64,000 nucleotides of DNA from Streptomyces endophytica (GTDB lineage: Bacteria > Actinomycetota > Actinomycetes > Streptomycetales > Streptomycetaceae), in the NCBI RefSeq assembly GCF_026153355.1, contig NZ_CP110636.1, forward strand, positions 4,960,001 to 5,024,000, given 5' to 3'. Positions 55,423 to 64,000 of this stretch are shown here, piece by piece. Positions within the stretch are counted from its first letter, which is position 1. Every line of letters starts with the position of its first letter. The translations under genes were made by a program, and so were the position numbers. The notes under the pieces are model-generated. The model worked only from the letters and a program-made list of their open reading frames with translations. It was not told the origin of the DNA and ran no database searches.

Positions 55423-58244
55423 ATGCGCTTTCGCGGGAAGTCGGTCCGCCGGAAGATCGTGGCGTTGCTGCTCGTACCGCTGGTGTCCCTGACGACGATG
55501 TGGGCGGTCACCACCTATGTCACCGGCCGCTCGGCCAACCAGCTGCTGGACGTCGGCAATGTCGTGAAGAACCTGGGCTATCCCGTCGAGGACGTCATCC
55601 AGGCCCTGCAGCGCGAGCGCCGGCAGAGCCTGCTCTACCTCGCCGACCGGCGCGGCGCCGACGCGCTGAGCGCACTCCACACCCGGACCCGGGTCACCGA
55701 CGTCCTGGTCGCCCGGCTCCGCCACGACGCCGCCGGCCGCGATGTCCGCGAGGACCTGAACGCCGGCGTCGGCGACCGGATGACCACCCTCCTCAAGGGC
55801 CTGTCCTCGCTCCGCTCGCTGCGCACCCAGGTCGAGGACAACACCGTCACCCGCGACGAGGCCATGGAGTCCTACGACGCCCTGGTCGATCCCGGTTACG
55901 ACTTCCTCGCCGCGGTGCACGCCCTGGACAACGTCGAGATGGACAAGCAGGGCCGGGCCCTGGTCAACGTCACCCGCGCCCGCGAGGCCCTGGCCCGCGA
56001 GGACGCCCTGATGTCCGCGGTGCTCGCCTCCGGCAGCATGAGCCGGCGCGATGTGCGCGAGCTGTCCGACCGGGTCGCCGAGCGCCGGGTCCTCTACGGC
56101 ACCAACCTGCCCCTGCTGCCCTCCCGGGACCGCGGCCTCTACGAGGACTACTGGCGCTCCGCCACCGCCCGTGAACTCACCTCCTACGAGGACCGGGTGA
56201 TCGCCGCCGGCGACCGGGCCGGGCCGGACGCGGTCAACGCCGAACGCTGGCACACCACCGCCCGGAAGGTGCTCGGCGACCTCGCCAGGATGGGCAAGGA
56301 GGCCGGCGACCGCTACCAGGAGCGGGTCGCGCCGGCCGCCACCAGCATCGTGCTCAAGGCCGTCGCCGCCGGCGTCCTCGGCTTCGTGGCCCTGCTGGTC
56401 TCGGTCATCGTCTCCTTCCGCATCGGCCGCCGGCACGTCCGGGACCTGACCCGGCTGCGCAAGACCGCCCACGAGGTGTCCGGCGTGCGGCTGCCGAGCG
56501 TGATGCGCCGGCTGGCCGCCGGGGAACAGGTCGACGTGGAGACCGAGGCGCCCCGGCTCGAATTCGGCCCGGACGAGACCGGTCAGGTCGGGCAGGCGCT
56601 CAACACCCTGCAGCGGGCCGCCATCGAGGCCGCCGTCAAACAGGCCGAGATGCGCCGCGGGGTCTCCGAGGTGTTCGTCAACCTCGCCCGCCGCAGCCAG
56701 GTGCTGCTGCACCGCCAGCTGACGCTGCTGGACGCCATGGAGCGGCGCACCGAGGACACCGACGAGCTCGCCGACCTCTTCCGGCTCGACCACCTCACCA
56801 CCCGTATGCGGCGGCACGCCGAGGGCCTGGTCATCCTCTCCGGTGCGGCGCCCTCCCGGCAGTGGCGCAAACCGATCCAGCTGATGGACGTGGTGCGCGC
56901 GGCGGTCGCCGAGGTGGAGGACTACGAGCGCGTCGAGGTGCGCCGGCTGCCCCGGCTCGCGGTGGACGGCCCGGCGGTCTCCGACCTCACCCACCTGATA
57001 GCCGAACTCCTGGAGAACGCCACCGTCTTCTCACCGCCGCACACCGCCGTCCAGGTGCTCGGCGAGCGGGTCGCCAACGGCTACACCCTGGAGATCCACG
57101 ACCGCGGGCTGGGCATGCCCCCCGACCAGCTGCTGGAGGCCAACCTCCGGCTCGCCGAGACCCCCGAGTTCGAGCTGTCCGACACCGACCGGCTCGGCCT
57201 GTTCGTGGTCAGCCGGCTCGCCCAGCGCCAGGACGTCCGGGTCACCCTGCAGCCCTCGCCGTACGGCGGCACCACGGCCGTGGTCTTCCTCCCCGGCGCG
57301 ATCCTCACCGAGACCGGGGACACGGGCGGCGGCCGGGACGGCGCCGGACCGCTCGCCGGCGTCCCGGTGGACGACGAACTCGACCACGCCGCGGGGAAGT
57401 TGGCCGCCCTCTCGCAGGTGCCGGTGCCGCTCCCCCCGAGGGACCGGCGGGGCCTCGTCGACGGGCCGGTCGAACTGGAACCGCCGCTGCGGCCGGAGGA
57501 ACTCGGCCCGCTCGACGACGAGGACGCCCTCTTCGGCGGCCCGCGCCGCGGCCGGGAGCGCGGACCGCGCGCCGGGATCGCCCCCGTACCGCCGGTCCCC
57601 GACGGCGAGCAGCACCAGCAGACCCGCGACCAGGCGCCCGGCGGCGAGCTCGCCCCGTTGCCGCGCCGCCCCCGCCCGCCGGTGCTGGTCTCCGACCACG
57701 GCAGAACGGTCGACGACCGGGACCGGGAGCGCGACCGGGACGAGGACCGGGGCCGGGATCGGCACCGCGACCGGGCCGGGACCGGGGCGAGCGGCCCGCC
57801 GCCCAGGGCTCCGCCGGGGAATCCGCGGACGGTGCCGACGGCGCCGCGCCGCCCGGCGAGGCACCCCCGGCCACCACGTCCACCGGGCTGCCCCGCCGGG
57901 TGCGGCAGGCCAGCCTCGCCCCGCAGCTCAAGGCCGACGGCGGCGGCGGCCGGCCCGGACCGGAGCGGCCGGCCACGCCGGCGGCGGACGACGACCGCGA
58001 CGCCGAGGCGGTACGCGCCCGGATGGCCTCGCTCCAGCGCGGCTGGCAGCGCGGCCGCCGCCACAACAGTGAGGAGGACGAGGCCCGCGCGGACGGCACA
58101 CCCCACGACGCGCACGACCCCGGCGGGACACCGGCCGCCGCGGACACCACAGATCCGGATGCCCCGGACGGCGCCACGCAGGACGGCACCGGCCCGGGCA
58201 CCACAGCACCACCAGGAACCACATCGGGAGGGGACGGTCCATGA
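55423..58244 (+). CDS. cvnA: CvnA-type nitrate/nitrite-sensing sensor kinase, frameshifted in C-terminal tail
   Basis: A membrane sensor of about 940 residues that heads a conservon. An N-terminal transmembrane helix (IVALLLVPLVSLTTMWAV) is followed by an extracytoplasmic nitrate/nitrite-sensing-type helical domain (LQRERRQSLLYLADR), a second helix near residue 315 (AVAAGVLGFVALLVSVIV), HAMP-like sequence, and an HATPase_c domain (LIAELLENATVFSPP, DRGLGMPPDQL, GLFVVSRLAQR). The tail is Pro/Arg-rich. At about 57770 the frame shifts: the expected ending (GLPRRVRQASLAPQLK, RMASLQRGWQRGRR, stop 58244) is in another frame, restored by one G in CGGGCCGGG. AGGGGAGG precedes the ATG. The stop overlaps the cvnB ATG. 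Confidence 0.87.
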
Positions 58245-58681
58245 CCGAACCGCAGGCAGCAGCGTTCACCACACCGGGCTCGGCGAAGGGATCCGGCGAG
58301 CTGAACTGGCTCCTGGACGACCTGGTCGAGCGGGTCGGCGCGATCCGCAAGGCACTCGTCCTCTCCAGCGACGGGCTCGCCACCGGAGCCTCGAAGGACC
58401 TCACGCGGGAGGACGGCGAGCACCTGGCCGCGGTCGCCTCCGGCTTCCACAGCCTCGCCAAGGGCGTCGGCCGGCACTTCGGCGCGGGACACGTCCGGCA
58501 GACCATGGTCGAGCTGGACGAGGCGTTCCTGTTCGTCAGTGCGGCGGGCGACGGCAGCTGTCTGGCCGTCCTGGCCGACGCGGACTCCGACGTCGGGCTG
58601 ATCGCCTACGAGATGACCCTGCTGGTCAAGCGCGTGGGTACGCACCTGGGCACGCTGCCCCGGTCCGGTCCGGCCAGCTGA
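58241..58681 (+). CDS. cvnB: CvnB, roadblock/LC7 domain protein
   Basis: A 146-residue roadblock/LC7-fold protein. It begins with LNWLLDDLVERVGAIRKALVLSSDGLATGASK, the standard CvnB opening (given here only as landmarks: LNWLLDDLV and SSDGLATGAS), and continues with MVELDEAFLFVSAAGDGSCL. In conservons CvnB binds the GTPase CvnD and couples it to the kinase. Its ATG overlaps the corrected cvnA stop, and cvnC follows 19 bp later. Confidence 0.92.
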   Translation: MTEPQAAAFTTPGSAKGSGELNWLLDDLVERVGAIRKALVLSSDGLATGASKDLTREDGEHLAAVASGFHSLAKGVGRHFGAGHVRQTMVELDEAFLFVSAAGDGSCLAVLADADSDVGLIAYEMTLLVKRVGTHLGTLPRSGPAS

Positions 58682-58700
58682 GCCAGACGACGGTGACACC

Positions 58701-59114
58701 ATGAGCGATCAGGACGGCCGGGCGGCGCGCGACCGGGAGGCGGCCCGCTGGTTCGACGACGAAGCGGGTCCCGTCGTCCGGCCGTACGCCATGACGCGCG
58801 GGCGCACGCGGACCGCCGCGGAGGGGCGCCTCGACCTGATCGCCCAGGTGATCGCCGAGAGCCGCGCGGCGGAGACGGTCGAGGACCAGACGCTGTCGCC
58901 GGAGCACGTCGAGATCGTCGAGTGGTGCCGGGACGCGCCGCTGTCGGTCGCCGAACTCGCGGCCGAGCTCGACCTGCCGGTCGGTGTCGTCCGGGTGCTG
59001 ATCGGCGATCTGCTCGACGCCGCCCTGGTCCGGGTCAGCCGGCCGGTACCGCCGGCCGAACTGCCGGACGAGCAGGTGCTGCGCGAGGTGATCGACGGTC
59101 TGCGGGCGCTGTGA
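58701..59114 (+). CDS. cvnC: CvnC, DUF742 protein
   Basis: A 137-residue DUF742 protein. Marks: WFDDEAGPVVRPYAMTRGRT near the N-terminus and a winged-helix-like part (EIVEWCRDAPLSVAELAAEL, DLPVGVVRVLIGDLLDA). CvnC is the third component of the conservon and may be DNA-binding. The usual next gene, cvnD, is not here: the following genes are on the opposite strand, and a CvnD lies at 62906-63517. Confidence 0.92.
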   Translation: MSDQDGRAARDREAARWFDDEAGPVVRPYAMTRGRTRTAAEGRLDLIAQVIAESRAAETVEDQTLSPEHVEIVEWCRDAPLSVAELAAELDLPVGVVRVLIGDLLDAALVRVSRPVPPAELPDEQVLREVIDGLRAL

Positions 59115-59126
59115 CCGGCCACGACG

Positions 59127-60178
59127 TCAGCCGTCGCCGTCGCCCTGATCCGTGTGGCGCGGCGGCGGCCACTGCTCACCGGCCCGGCCCGGCTCCAGCC
59201 GGGCGAGCGCCTCGGTCAGCTGGGCGACCACCTGCTGGATCTGCTGGTGGGTGGTGCGCCGCTCGGTGACGACCGCGGCGAGCAGCAGCGCGGTCAGCGC
59301 GGTGATCCCGTTGAACGCCTGCAGGATGACCATGTTCGTGAACAGGTCGTGGTGCGCGAACGGCCCCGAGCCTTCGGCGGCGGCCACGATCGCCACCGTC
59401 GAGACCAGCAGCGCGCACGGAGCCGCGCCGGCCCGCTCGAAGCGGAACGCGGCCCAGATCAGGCACGGCGAGACGAGGAAGAGCAGGTTCATCGAGCTGC
59501 TCACGGCGAGCTCGGTGACGGCGAACGTGCAGACCCCGAGCAGCACTCCCTCCGCCCACCGGTAGGGGCGGAAGCGGCCCCGGGCGGCCACCGGAACGTG
59601 CTCAACAGCAGCAGCACCGGCGTGACCACCAGTACCCCCATCGCGTCGCCGGTCCACCACACCGCCCAGGTGGGCCAGAAGTCCGCGCCGGTCAGCGCCC
59701 CGGAGAGGACCAGGACCCCGCTGCCGACGGTGGCGCTCACCAGCATCCCGGTCAGCGCGCCGAGACCCACCAGCGCCACCGCATCGCGCAGCCGGTCCAT
59801 CCGGGTGTGGAAGCCCACCCGGCGCAGCAGCCGGAGGGAGAGCAGCGGACCGAGCGTGTTGCCCGCCACGATGGCGCACACGACGAGGAACGACGGCCCC
59901 AGCGACACATTGACCAGGAACGCGCCCAGGGCGATGCCCGGCCACACCCGCGGCCCGAACAGCAGCAGTGCGGTCAGGGCGATCCCGGTCGGCGGCCACA
60001 GAGGGGTGACCTGCCCGCGGACCAGTTCCTGCAGCAGACCGAGCCGGGCGCCGCCGTAGTAGACACCCGCGGTGGCCAGGATCTGCACGGCGAGCGCCCG
60101 GTGCCCCGCCGTGGCCGCGAGCATCCGCCCGGCCCCGCTGCCGGGGCTGCCGGGGCCGTTCGGAGTCCGCCCGTCCAC
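59127..60178 (-). pseudogene. MASE1-domain membrane protein, frameshifted
   Basis: A membrane protein of ~350 residues with about eight hydrophobic spans. It has the MASE1 sensor-domain features GLLQELVRGQVTPLWPPTGIA (VTPLWPPTGIA is the key block) and WTGDAMGVLVVTPVLLL. After LLLLSTFRWPP the frame is lost near 59578-59585. The rest (GRFRPYRWAEGVLLGV, further spans, then a coiled tail QQIQQVVAQLTEALARLEPG) continues in another frame to the stop at 59127. One C missing from a CCCC run explains this. No output domain follows the coiled tail, but the gene sits 9 bp after a SpoIIE phosphatase, which may serve as its output. GTG start. Confidence 0.82.
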
Positions 60179-60187
60179 CGTGCCCGC

Positions 60188-61009
60188 CTACCCGTAGGGG
60201 CCGCCGTCGTGACGGAGCACCAGTACGGCGGCGTCGTCCGTGTGGCCGGTCAGATCGGCGACCGCGACCACCTGGGCGGCGAGGTCGTCGGCCGGGGCCC
60301 CGTACGCCGCCCCGACGATGCCGGTCACCCGGGCCAGCCCCTGCTCGATCGGGAACCTCGGGCCCTCCACCACCCCGTCGGTGAGCAGGACGAACGCCCC
60401 GGTCCGGTCCAGCCGGCGGCGGGTGACCGGGTAGCGCTGGTCGGGGAAGACCCCCAGCGGCAGTCCGCCCGGGTCGGTGAGCACCTCCGCGCCGGCGGCG
60501 GTGCCCCAGATCGCGGGCAGATGTCCGGCCCGGGCGCCGGCGAGCTCGCCGCACGTCGGCTCGAACCGCAGGAAGGTACAGGTCGCCAGGAGGTCGGAGC
60601 TCATCGACAGCAGCAGGTTGTTGGCCCGCTCCAGAACGTCGCCGGGGTCGGTGGTGGCGCCCGCGACCGCGCGCAGGCCGGTGCGGACCTGGCCCATGAA
60701 GGCGGCGGCCTCCACGTCGTGGCCCTGGACGTCGCCGATGACGAAGCCGAGCGAGCCGTCCGGCAGGGCGAAGGCGTCGTACCAGTCCCCGCCGATGTCC
60801 AGCCCGGTCTGCGCCGGGACGTAGCGGGCCGCGGTGGTCAGCCCCCGCAGGCCCGGGAGCTCCGGCGGGAGCATGTGCCGCTGCAGTTCCACGGCCAGTG
60901 CCACCCGTGCCTGCTGCAGCTTGATCCGTTCCATGACCTGGCCGGTGAGCCGGCCGAGGATGGCGAGCAGTTCCTCGGGTGACGGCCCGGTGCCGCGGCG
61001 TCGGTTCAT
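60188..61009 (-). CDS. SpoIIE-type PP2C phosphatase
   Basis: A 273-residue soluble phosphatase. An N-terminal helix (LLAILGRLTGQVMERIKLQQARVAL, landmarks LLAILGRL and LQQARVAL) leads into the PP2C domain with GGDWYDAFALPDGS, VIGDVQGHDVEAA, FVLLTDGVVEGP and HTDDAAVLVLRHD, the metal-binding acidic residues. Predicted to dephosphorylate an anti-anti-sigma factor or similar protein. It lies directly upstream of the MASE1 gene (9 bp apart), suggesting a two-protein sensor-phosphatase unit. Confidence 0.9.
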   Translation of the reverse strand: MNRRRGTGPSPEELLAILGRLTGQVMERIKLQQARVALAVELQRHMLPPELPGLRGLTTAARYVPAQTGLDIGGDWYDAFALPDGSLGFVIGDVQGHDVEAAAFMGQVRTGLRAVAGATTDPGDVLERANNLLLSMSSDLLATCTFLRFEPTCGELAGARAGHLPAIWGTAAGAEVLTDPGGLPLGVFPDQRYPVTRRRLDRTGAFVLLTDGVVEGPRFPIEQGLARVTGIVGAAYGAPADDLAAQVVAVADLTGHTDDAAVLVLRHDGGPYG

Positions 61010-61082
61010 CGCGCACTCCGCTCCGGATGCGGCTCGCGTCCGTTCTCACCCTACGCCCGGCCCGGCGGGCACCGCCGAGCCT

Positions 61083-61101
61083 TGTTGAGCAACGGTCAAC
61101 A
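61083..61101. promoter_or_regulatory. Palindrome TGTTGA-N7-TCAACA
   Basis: Perfect 6-bp arms in the 185-bp divergent region between the SpoIIE phosphatase and the hydrolase at 61195. A candidate operator for the TetR regulator encoded downstream of that hydrolase. Confidence 0.45.
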
Positions 61102-61194
61102 GCGGGTTAGGGTCGGTGATCAGTTGTTCCGTTGCCATCGCGGCCGTGCTCAGCCGTCACCGCAGCCGGCCGCCACCGGACGAGAGGCACCGCC

Positions 61195-62070
61195 ATGGCC
61201 ACCGACGCCACCCCGGACCCGGCCCCCTTCGAGCGCCTGGAGATCCAGGTCGGGCCGCACACCCATGACGCCCTGGCCTGCGGGCCCGCCGGCGGGGACC
61301 TCGTCCTGCTGCTGCACGGCTGGCCGGAGTTCGCCGACTCCTGGAGCGAGGTGCTGCCCGCCCTCGGCGCGGCCGGCTACCGGGCCGTCGCCGTCGACCA
61401 GCGCGGCTACGCCCCCGGCGCCCGCCCGCCCCGGATCGCCGACTACGCCGTGCCCGAACTCGTCGCCGACGCCCTCGCGTTCGCCGACTCCCACGGCGCC
61501 GGCCGCTTCCACCTGGTCTCCCACGACTGGGGCGGCATGGTCGCCTGGGCGCTGGCCGGCGCCCACCCCGAGCGGCTGAAGTCCCTCAGCGTGCTGGCCA
61601 CCCCGCACCCGGAGGCCCTCAACCGGGCCGCCGCCGAGGACCCGACACAGCATCACCGGCTCGACTACGTCCGCTTCTTCCGCCGCGACGACGGCGCCGC
61701 CGAGGGGGCCCTGCTCGCCGACGACGCGGCCCGGCTGCGCGCCGTCTACGGCGGCAAGGTCCCCCAGGCGCTGGTCGACGGCAACGTCCGCCGGCTCTCC
61801 GCACCGGGCGCGCTCACCGCCACCCTCAACTGGTACCGCGCCCCGGAGTCCGTCATCTCGGTGCCGGCCGGCCGGATCGCCGTGCCCACCCTCTTCCTCT
61901 GGGGCAGCGAGGACGTCGCCCTGGGCCGGGGCGCGGCCGAGTCGACGGGGGAGTGGGTGGACGGCCCCTACCGCTTCGAGGCCCTTCAGGGCGCCAGCCA
62001 CTGGCTCCCCGAAGAGGTCCCCGGGCTCGTCACGCCCGCGATCCTCGACCACCTCGCCCGGCACGTCTGA
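61195..62070 (+). CDS. Epoxide hydrolase-like alpha/beta hydrolase
   Basis: A 291-residue alpha/beta hydrolase of the epoxide hydrolase/haloalkane dehalogenase branch. HGWPEF (about residue 41) forms the oxyanion region. The nucleophile is Asp in VSHDWGGMV (about 107) rather than Ser. The catalytic His lies in GASHWLPEEVP near the C-terminus. NWYR (about 221) holds a cap Tyr that polarises epoxides in this family. Its substrate is unknown. A TetR gene follows 60 bp downstream on the same strand. Confidence 0.88.
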   Translation: MATDATPDPAPFERLEIQVGPHTHDALACGPAGGDLVLLLHGWPEFADSWSEVLPALGAAGYRAVAVDQRGYAPGARPPRIADYAVPELVADALAFADSHGAGRFHLVSHDWGGMVAWALAGAHPERLKSLSVLATPHPEALNRAAAEDPTQHHRLDYVRFFRRDDGAAEGALLADDAARLRAVYGGKVPQALVDGNVRRLSAPGALTATLNWYRAPESVISVPAGRIAVPTLFLWGSEDVALGRGAAESTGEWVDGPYRFEALQGASHWLPEEVPGLVTPAILDHLARHV

Positions 62071-62075
62071 CGGCA

Positions 62076-62107
62076 GGCCGGGCCGCCGCGGCCCCGCGGA
62101 CCCGGCC
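62076..62107. terminator. Imperfect GC-rich hairpin between hydrolase and tetR
   Basis: GGCCGGG pairs with CCCGGCC around an inner CCGC/GCGG stem with a small bulge. A possible weak terminator, 5 bp after the hydrolase stop. Confidence 0.35.
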
Positions 62108-62130
62108 CGGCACCGCCGTACACTGCGGGC

Positions 62131-62742
62131 ATGTCCGGCAAGCGAGGCACCCGACTCACCCCCGACCAGCGCCGGGAGCAACTGGTCGGCATCGGGCTGG
62201 AGATGCTCGCCGACCGGACCCTGGACGAACTGTCCACCGACGAGGTCGCCCGGCGCGCCGGCATCTCCCGCGGGCTGCTCTTCCACTACTTCGACTCCAA
62301 GCGCGACTTCTACCGCGCCGTGGTCCGCGCCGAGTGCGACCGCTTCACCGCCGCCACCGAACCGGACGCCGGCCTGGAGCCGGTCGCCTGGATGCGCGCC
62401 TTCATCGCCGGCTTCGTGGCCTACGTCCTGGAACACCGGCAGGTGTACCTCGCCCTGGTCCGCGGCGCGGCGGGCAGCCACCCCGCGGTCGCCGACCTGG
62501 TCGACGGGACCCGCGCCACCATCGCCCGCCGGGTCCGCGACGGGCAGCGGCGGCTCGGCCTGCCGCAGGCCCCGCGGCTGGAGGTCGCCACCCGCGCCTG
62601 GATGGCGTTCGCCGAAGAGGCCGCCATCACCTGGCAGATGGCGGAGCACGGCACCGAGGAGGAGCTCTGCGCCTTCATCGAGGCCGGCCATGTGAGCCTG
62701 CTGGGCCTCCTGGACCGGCCGGAGACCCTCGCCCCGCGCTGA
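62131..62742 (+). CDS. TetR-family transcriptional regulator
   Basis: A 203-residue repressor. The N-terminal HTH reads LSTDEVARRAGISRGLLFHYFDSKRDFYRA (landmarks DEVARRAGIS and LLFHYFDSKRDF, about residues 35-62). The C-terminal ligand-binding part is helical with ATRAWMAFAEEAAITWQMAE. TACACT (62119-62124) ends 6 bp before the ATG and there is no RBS, so it is probably transcribed leaderless from its own promoter. Target genes may include the hydrolase upstream, through 61083-61101; this is inference. Confidence 0.9.
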   Translation: MSGKRGTRLTPDQRREQLVGIGLEMLADRTLDELSTDEVARRAGISRGLLFHYFDSKRDFYRAVVRAECDRFTAATEPDAGLEPVAWMRAFIAGFVAYVLEHRQVYLALVRGAAGSHPAVADLVDGTRATIARRVRDGQRRLGLPQAPRLEVATRAWMAFAEEAAITWQMAEHGTEEELCAFIEAGHVSLLGLLDRPETLAPR

Positions 62743-62905
62743 ACGGCCGTGCCGGTGGCCGTGTCCCAAGCGTGACGGATCTCAAGTGGGCGCCGCGCCG
62801 AGCACGTTGTACGGTGCCTGTGCGCCTGCTGCCCGCTCCCCACCACGCCCGGGGGCGCAGACGTGAGCACCGCCCGCACACCCGGCAATTCAGGAGAAGG
62901 TACCC

Positions 62906-63517
62906 ATGGTCTTCGGGCGTTCCGACCGTCGTCAGCAGACCGCCGCCGCCGATCCGGTGACGCTCAAGATCCTGGTGGCGGGCGGCTTCGGGGTCGGCAA
63001 GACCACACTGGTCGGCGCCGTCAGCGAGATCAAACCGCTGCGCACCGAGGAGCGGCTGACCGAGGCCGGCCGCCCGGTCGACGACCTCCACGGGGTGGAG
63101 GCCAAGAACAGCACCACCGTCGCCATGGACTTCGGGCGGATCACCGTCAACGACCAGCTGGTCCTCTACCTCTTCGGCACCCCCGGACAGGACCGCTTCT
63201 GGTTCCTCTGGGACGAACTCGCCCGCGGTGCGCTGGGCGCGGTCGTCCTCGCCGACACCCGCCGGCTCGCAGACAGCTTCGCCGCGATCGACTACTTCGA
63301 GCGCCGCGGACTGCCCTTCACCGTCGCCGTCAACTGCTTCGACGGCGCCGACCGCTACCCGCCCGAGGCGGTCCGCGACGCCCTGGACCTCGACCCCGAC
63401 GTGCCGGTGGTGCTCTGCGACGCCCGGGAGCGGGACTCGGCCCGGGACGTGCTGATCGCCGTCGTCGAGCACGCGATGCGGACCCGCGGCCGGCGCCCGG
63501 AGCCCGCACTGCCCTGA
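62906..63517 (+). CDS. cvnD: CvnD-type GTP-binding protein
   Basis: A 203-residue Ras-like GTPase of the conservon family. P-loop GGFGVGKTTLVGAVSEI (about residue 27), conserved KPLRTEE, switch/Walker B region DQLVLYLFGTPGQDRFWFLWD, and VNCFDGADRY with Asn/Asp near the base-binding site; the usual NKxD is degenerate, as in other CvnD. AGGAGAAGG precedes the ATG. It stands alone, about 3.8 kb downstream of cvnC with five unrelated genes between, and converges on glpK across the hairpin at 63538-63576. Confidence 0.9.
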   Translation: MVFGRSDRRQQTAAADPVTLKILVAGGFGVGKTTLVGAVSEIKPLRTEERLTEAGRPVDDLHGVEAKNSTTVAMDFGRITVNDQLVLYLFGTPGQDRFWFLWDELARGALGAVVLADTRRLADSFAAIDYFERRGLPFTVAVNCFDGADRYPPEAVRDALDLDPDVPVVLCDARERDSARDVLIAVVEHAMRTRGRRPEPALP

Positions 63518-63537
63518 CCGGGGGAGCCAGGGCACGG

Positions 63538-63576
63538 GTACGGCCCGCACCCCGCCGTCCGGGGCCCGGGCCGTAC
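63538..63576. terminator. Bidirectional terminator
   Basis: A perfect 10-bp outer stem GTACGGCCCG/CGGGCCGTAC encloses an inner CCCC/GGGG stem. It lies between the convergent cvnD and glpK genes. Confidence 0.75.
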
Positions 63577-63591
63577 GTCCGCCGCCCGCCG

Positions 63592-64000
63592 CTACGACGC
63601 CGCCGAGCCGTCCTCGGTCAGCCAGCCGAAGCTCCGCTCCACCGCCCGCCGCCAGTTGGCGTACTCGCGGTCCCGGACCGCACCGTCCATCCGCGGCACC
63701 CATTCCGTGTCGCGCTTCCAGTGGCTCCGCAGCTCGTCCAGGTCCTGCCAGACACCGGTGGCCAGGCCCGCCGCGTAGGCCGCGCCCAGACAGGTGGTCT
63801 CCGAGATCACCGGCCGGATCACCGGCACGCCCAGCACATCCGCCTGATGCTGCATCAGCAGCTTGTTGGCGGTCATCCCGCCGTCCACCTTCAGCTGGGT
63901 GATCCGCACCCCGGAGTCCTGGAACATCGCGTCCACCACCTCCCGGGTCTGCCAGCTGGTCGCCTCCAGAACGGCACGGGCCAGATGCGCCTTGGTGACG
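63592..64000 (-). CDS. glpK: Glycerol kinase, C-terminal part (5' end outside window)
   Basis: The last ~135 residues of a FGGY-family kinase that phosphorylates glycerol to sn-glycerol 3-phosphate. VTKAHLARAVLEATSWQTRE, ITQLKVDGGMTANKLLMQHQ and ISETTCLGAAYAAGLATGVW follow the GlpK C-terminal order, including the KVDGGM adenosine-binding loop. The frame is open to the window edge. No glpF or glpD is visible on this side. Confidence 0.92.
   Translation of the reverse strand, partial: VTKAHLARAVLEATSWQTREVVDAMFQDSGVRITQLKVDGGMTANKLLMQHQADVLGVPVIRPVISETTCLGAAYAAGLATGVWQDLDELRSHWKRDTEWVPRMDGAVRDREYANWRRAVERSFGWLTEDGSAAS

Overview
This is a chromosomal window from a high-GC actinobacterium, almost certainly a Streptomyces or close relative. 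The support is the GC-saturated third codon positions, frequent GTG/TTG starts, 4-base stop/start overlaps, a Cvn-type conservon (sensor kinase, roadblock, DUF742, GTPase), a DUF397 protein, a mycothiol-dependent isomerase-type protein, and SpoIIE phosphatases. I saw no tRNA, rRNA, CRISPR array, transposase or phage gene.

Layout. 1-4.3 kb: 3' end of a TPR protein, a secreted GH27 alpha-galactosidase, and a phytoene-desaturase-type oxidoreductase broken by a frameshift. 4.3-18.4 kb: an acyl-CoA catabolic region with a nitronate-monooxygenase-type flavoprotein, three acyl-CoA synthetases, PaaK, a crotonase, a DUF35 protein and two thiolase-fold proteins. Its core (FadD19-like facing EchA19-like, DUF35, two Ltp proteins) has the order of the mycobacterial Rv3515c-Rv3523 steroid block. 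The same palindrome, TCTGA-N7-TCAGA, lies upstream of both transcription units. 18.4-31.4 kb: small regulators and housekeeping-like genes (DUF397, LRR, CGNR regulator, ACT protein, two-domain cell-wall hydrolase, APH-like kinase, NsdA-like regulator, PAS-SpoIIE phosphatase, HEAT protein), then a 536-bp inverted-repeat element. 31.4-38.4 kb: an overlapping four-gene operon (two glycosyltransferases, SGNH hydrolase, eukaryotic-type 5-oxoprolinase).

38.4-45.8 kb is a coherent pyroglutamate system: PxpABC 5-oxoprolinase on one strand, and on the other a GntR regulator, the DUF969/DUF979 membrane pair, pyroglutamyl peptidase and DUF2891. Two promoters of identical architecture (TTGTCG-18-TAnnnT) each carry a GntR palindrome between -35 and -10. 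The predicted scheme is release, uptake and hydrolysis of pyroglutamate under one repressor.

45.9-53.2 kb is a three-gene operon coding for two small subunits and a 1560-residue SMC/MukB-like coiled-coil ATPase. It has the architecture of a MukFEB or Wadjet JetABC complex but no JetD nuclease and unusual ATPase motifs; it is my main candidate for an undescribed system. 53.3-64 kb: IclR regulator and Rieske ferredoxin, conservon genes cvnABC with cvnD displaced by about 3.8 kb, a MASE1/SpoIIE pair, an epoxide-hydrolase-like enzyme with a TetR, and the 3' end of glpK.

Six genes carry an apparent single-base indel in G/C runs (near 3870, 38325, 47340, 53590, 57770 and 59580). In each case a family-typical C-terminus continues in another frame, so I read these as probable assembly errors rather than six independent pseudogenes.
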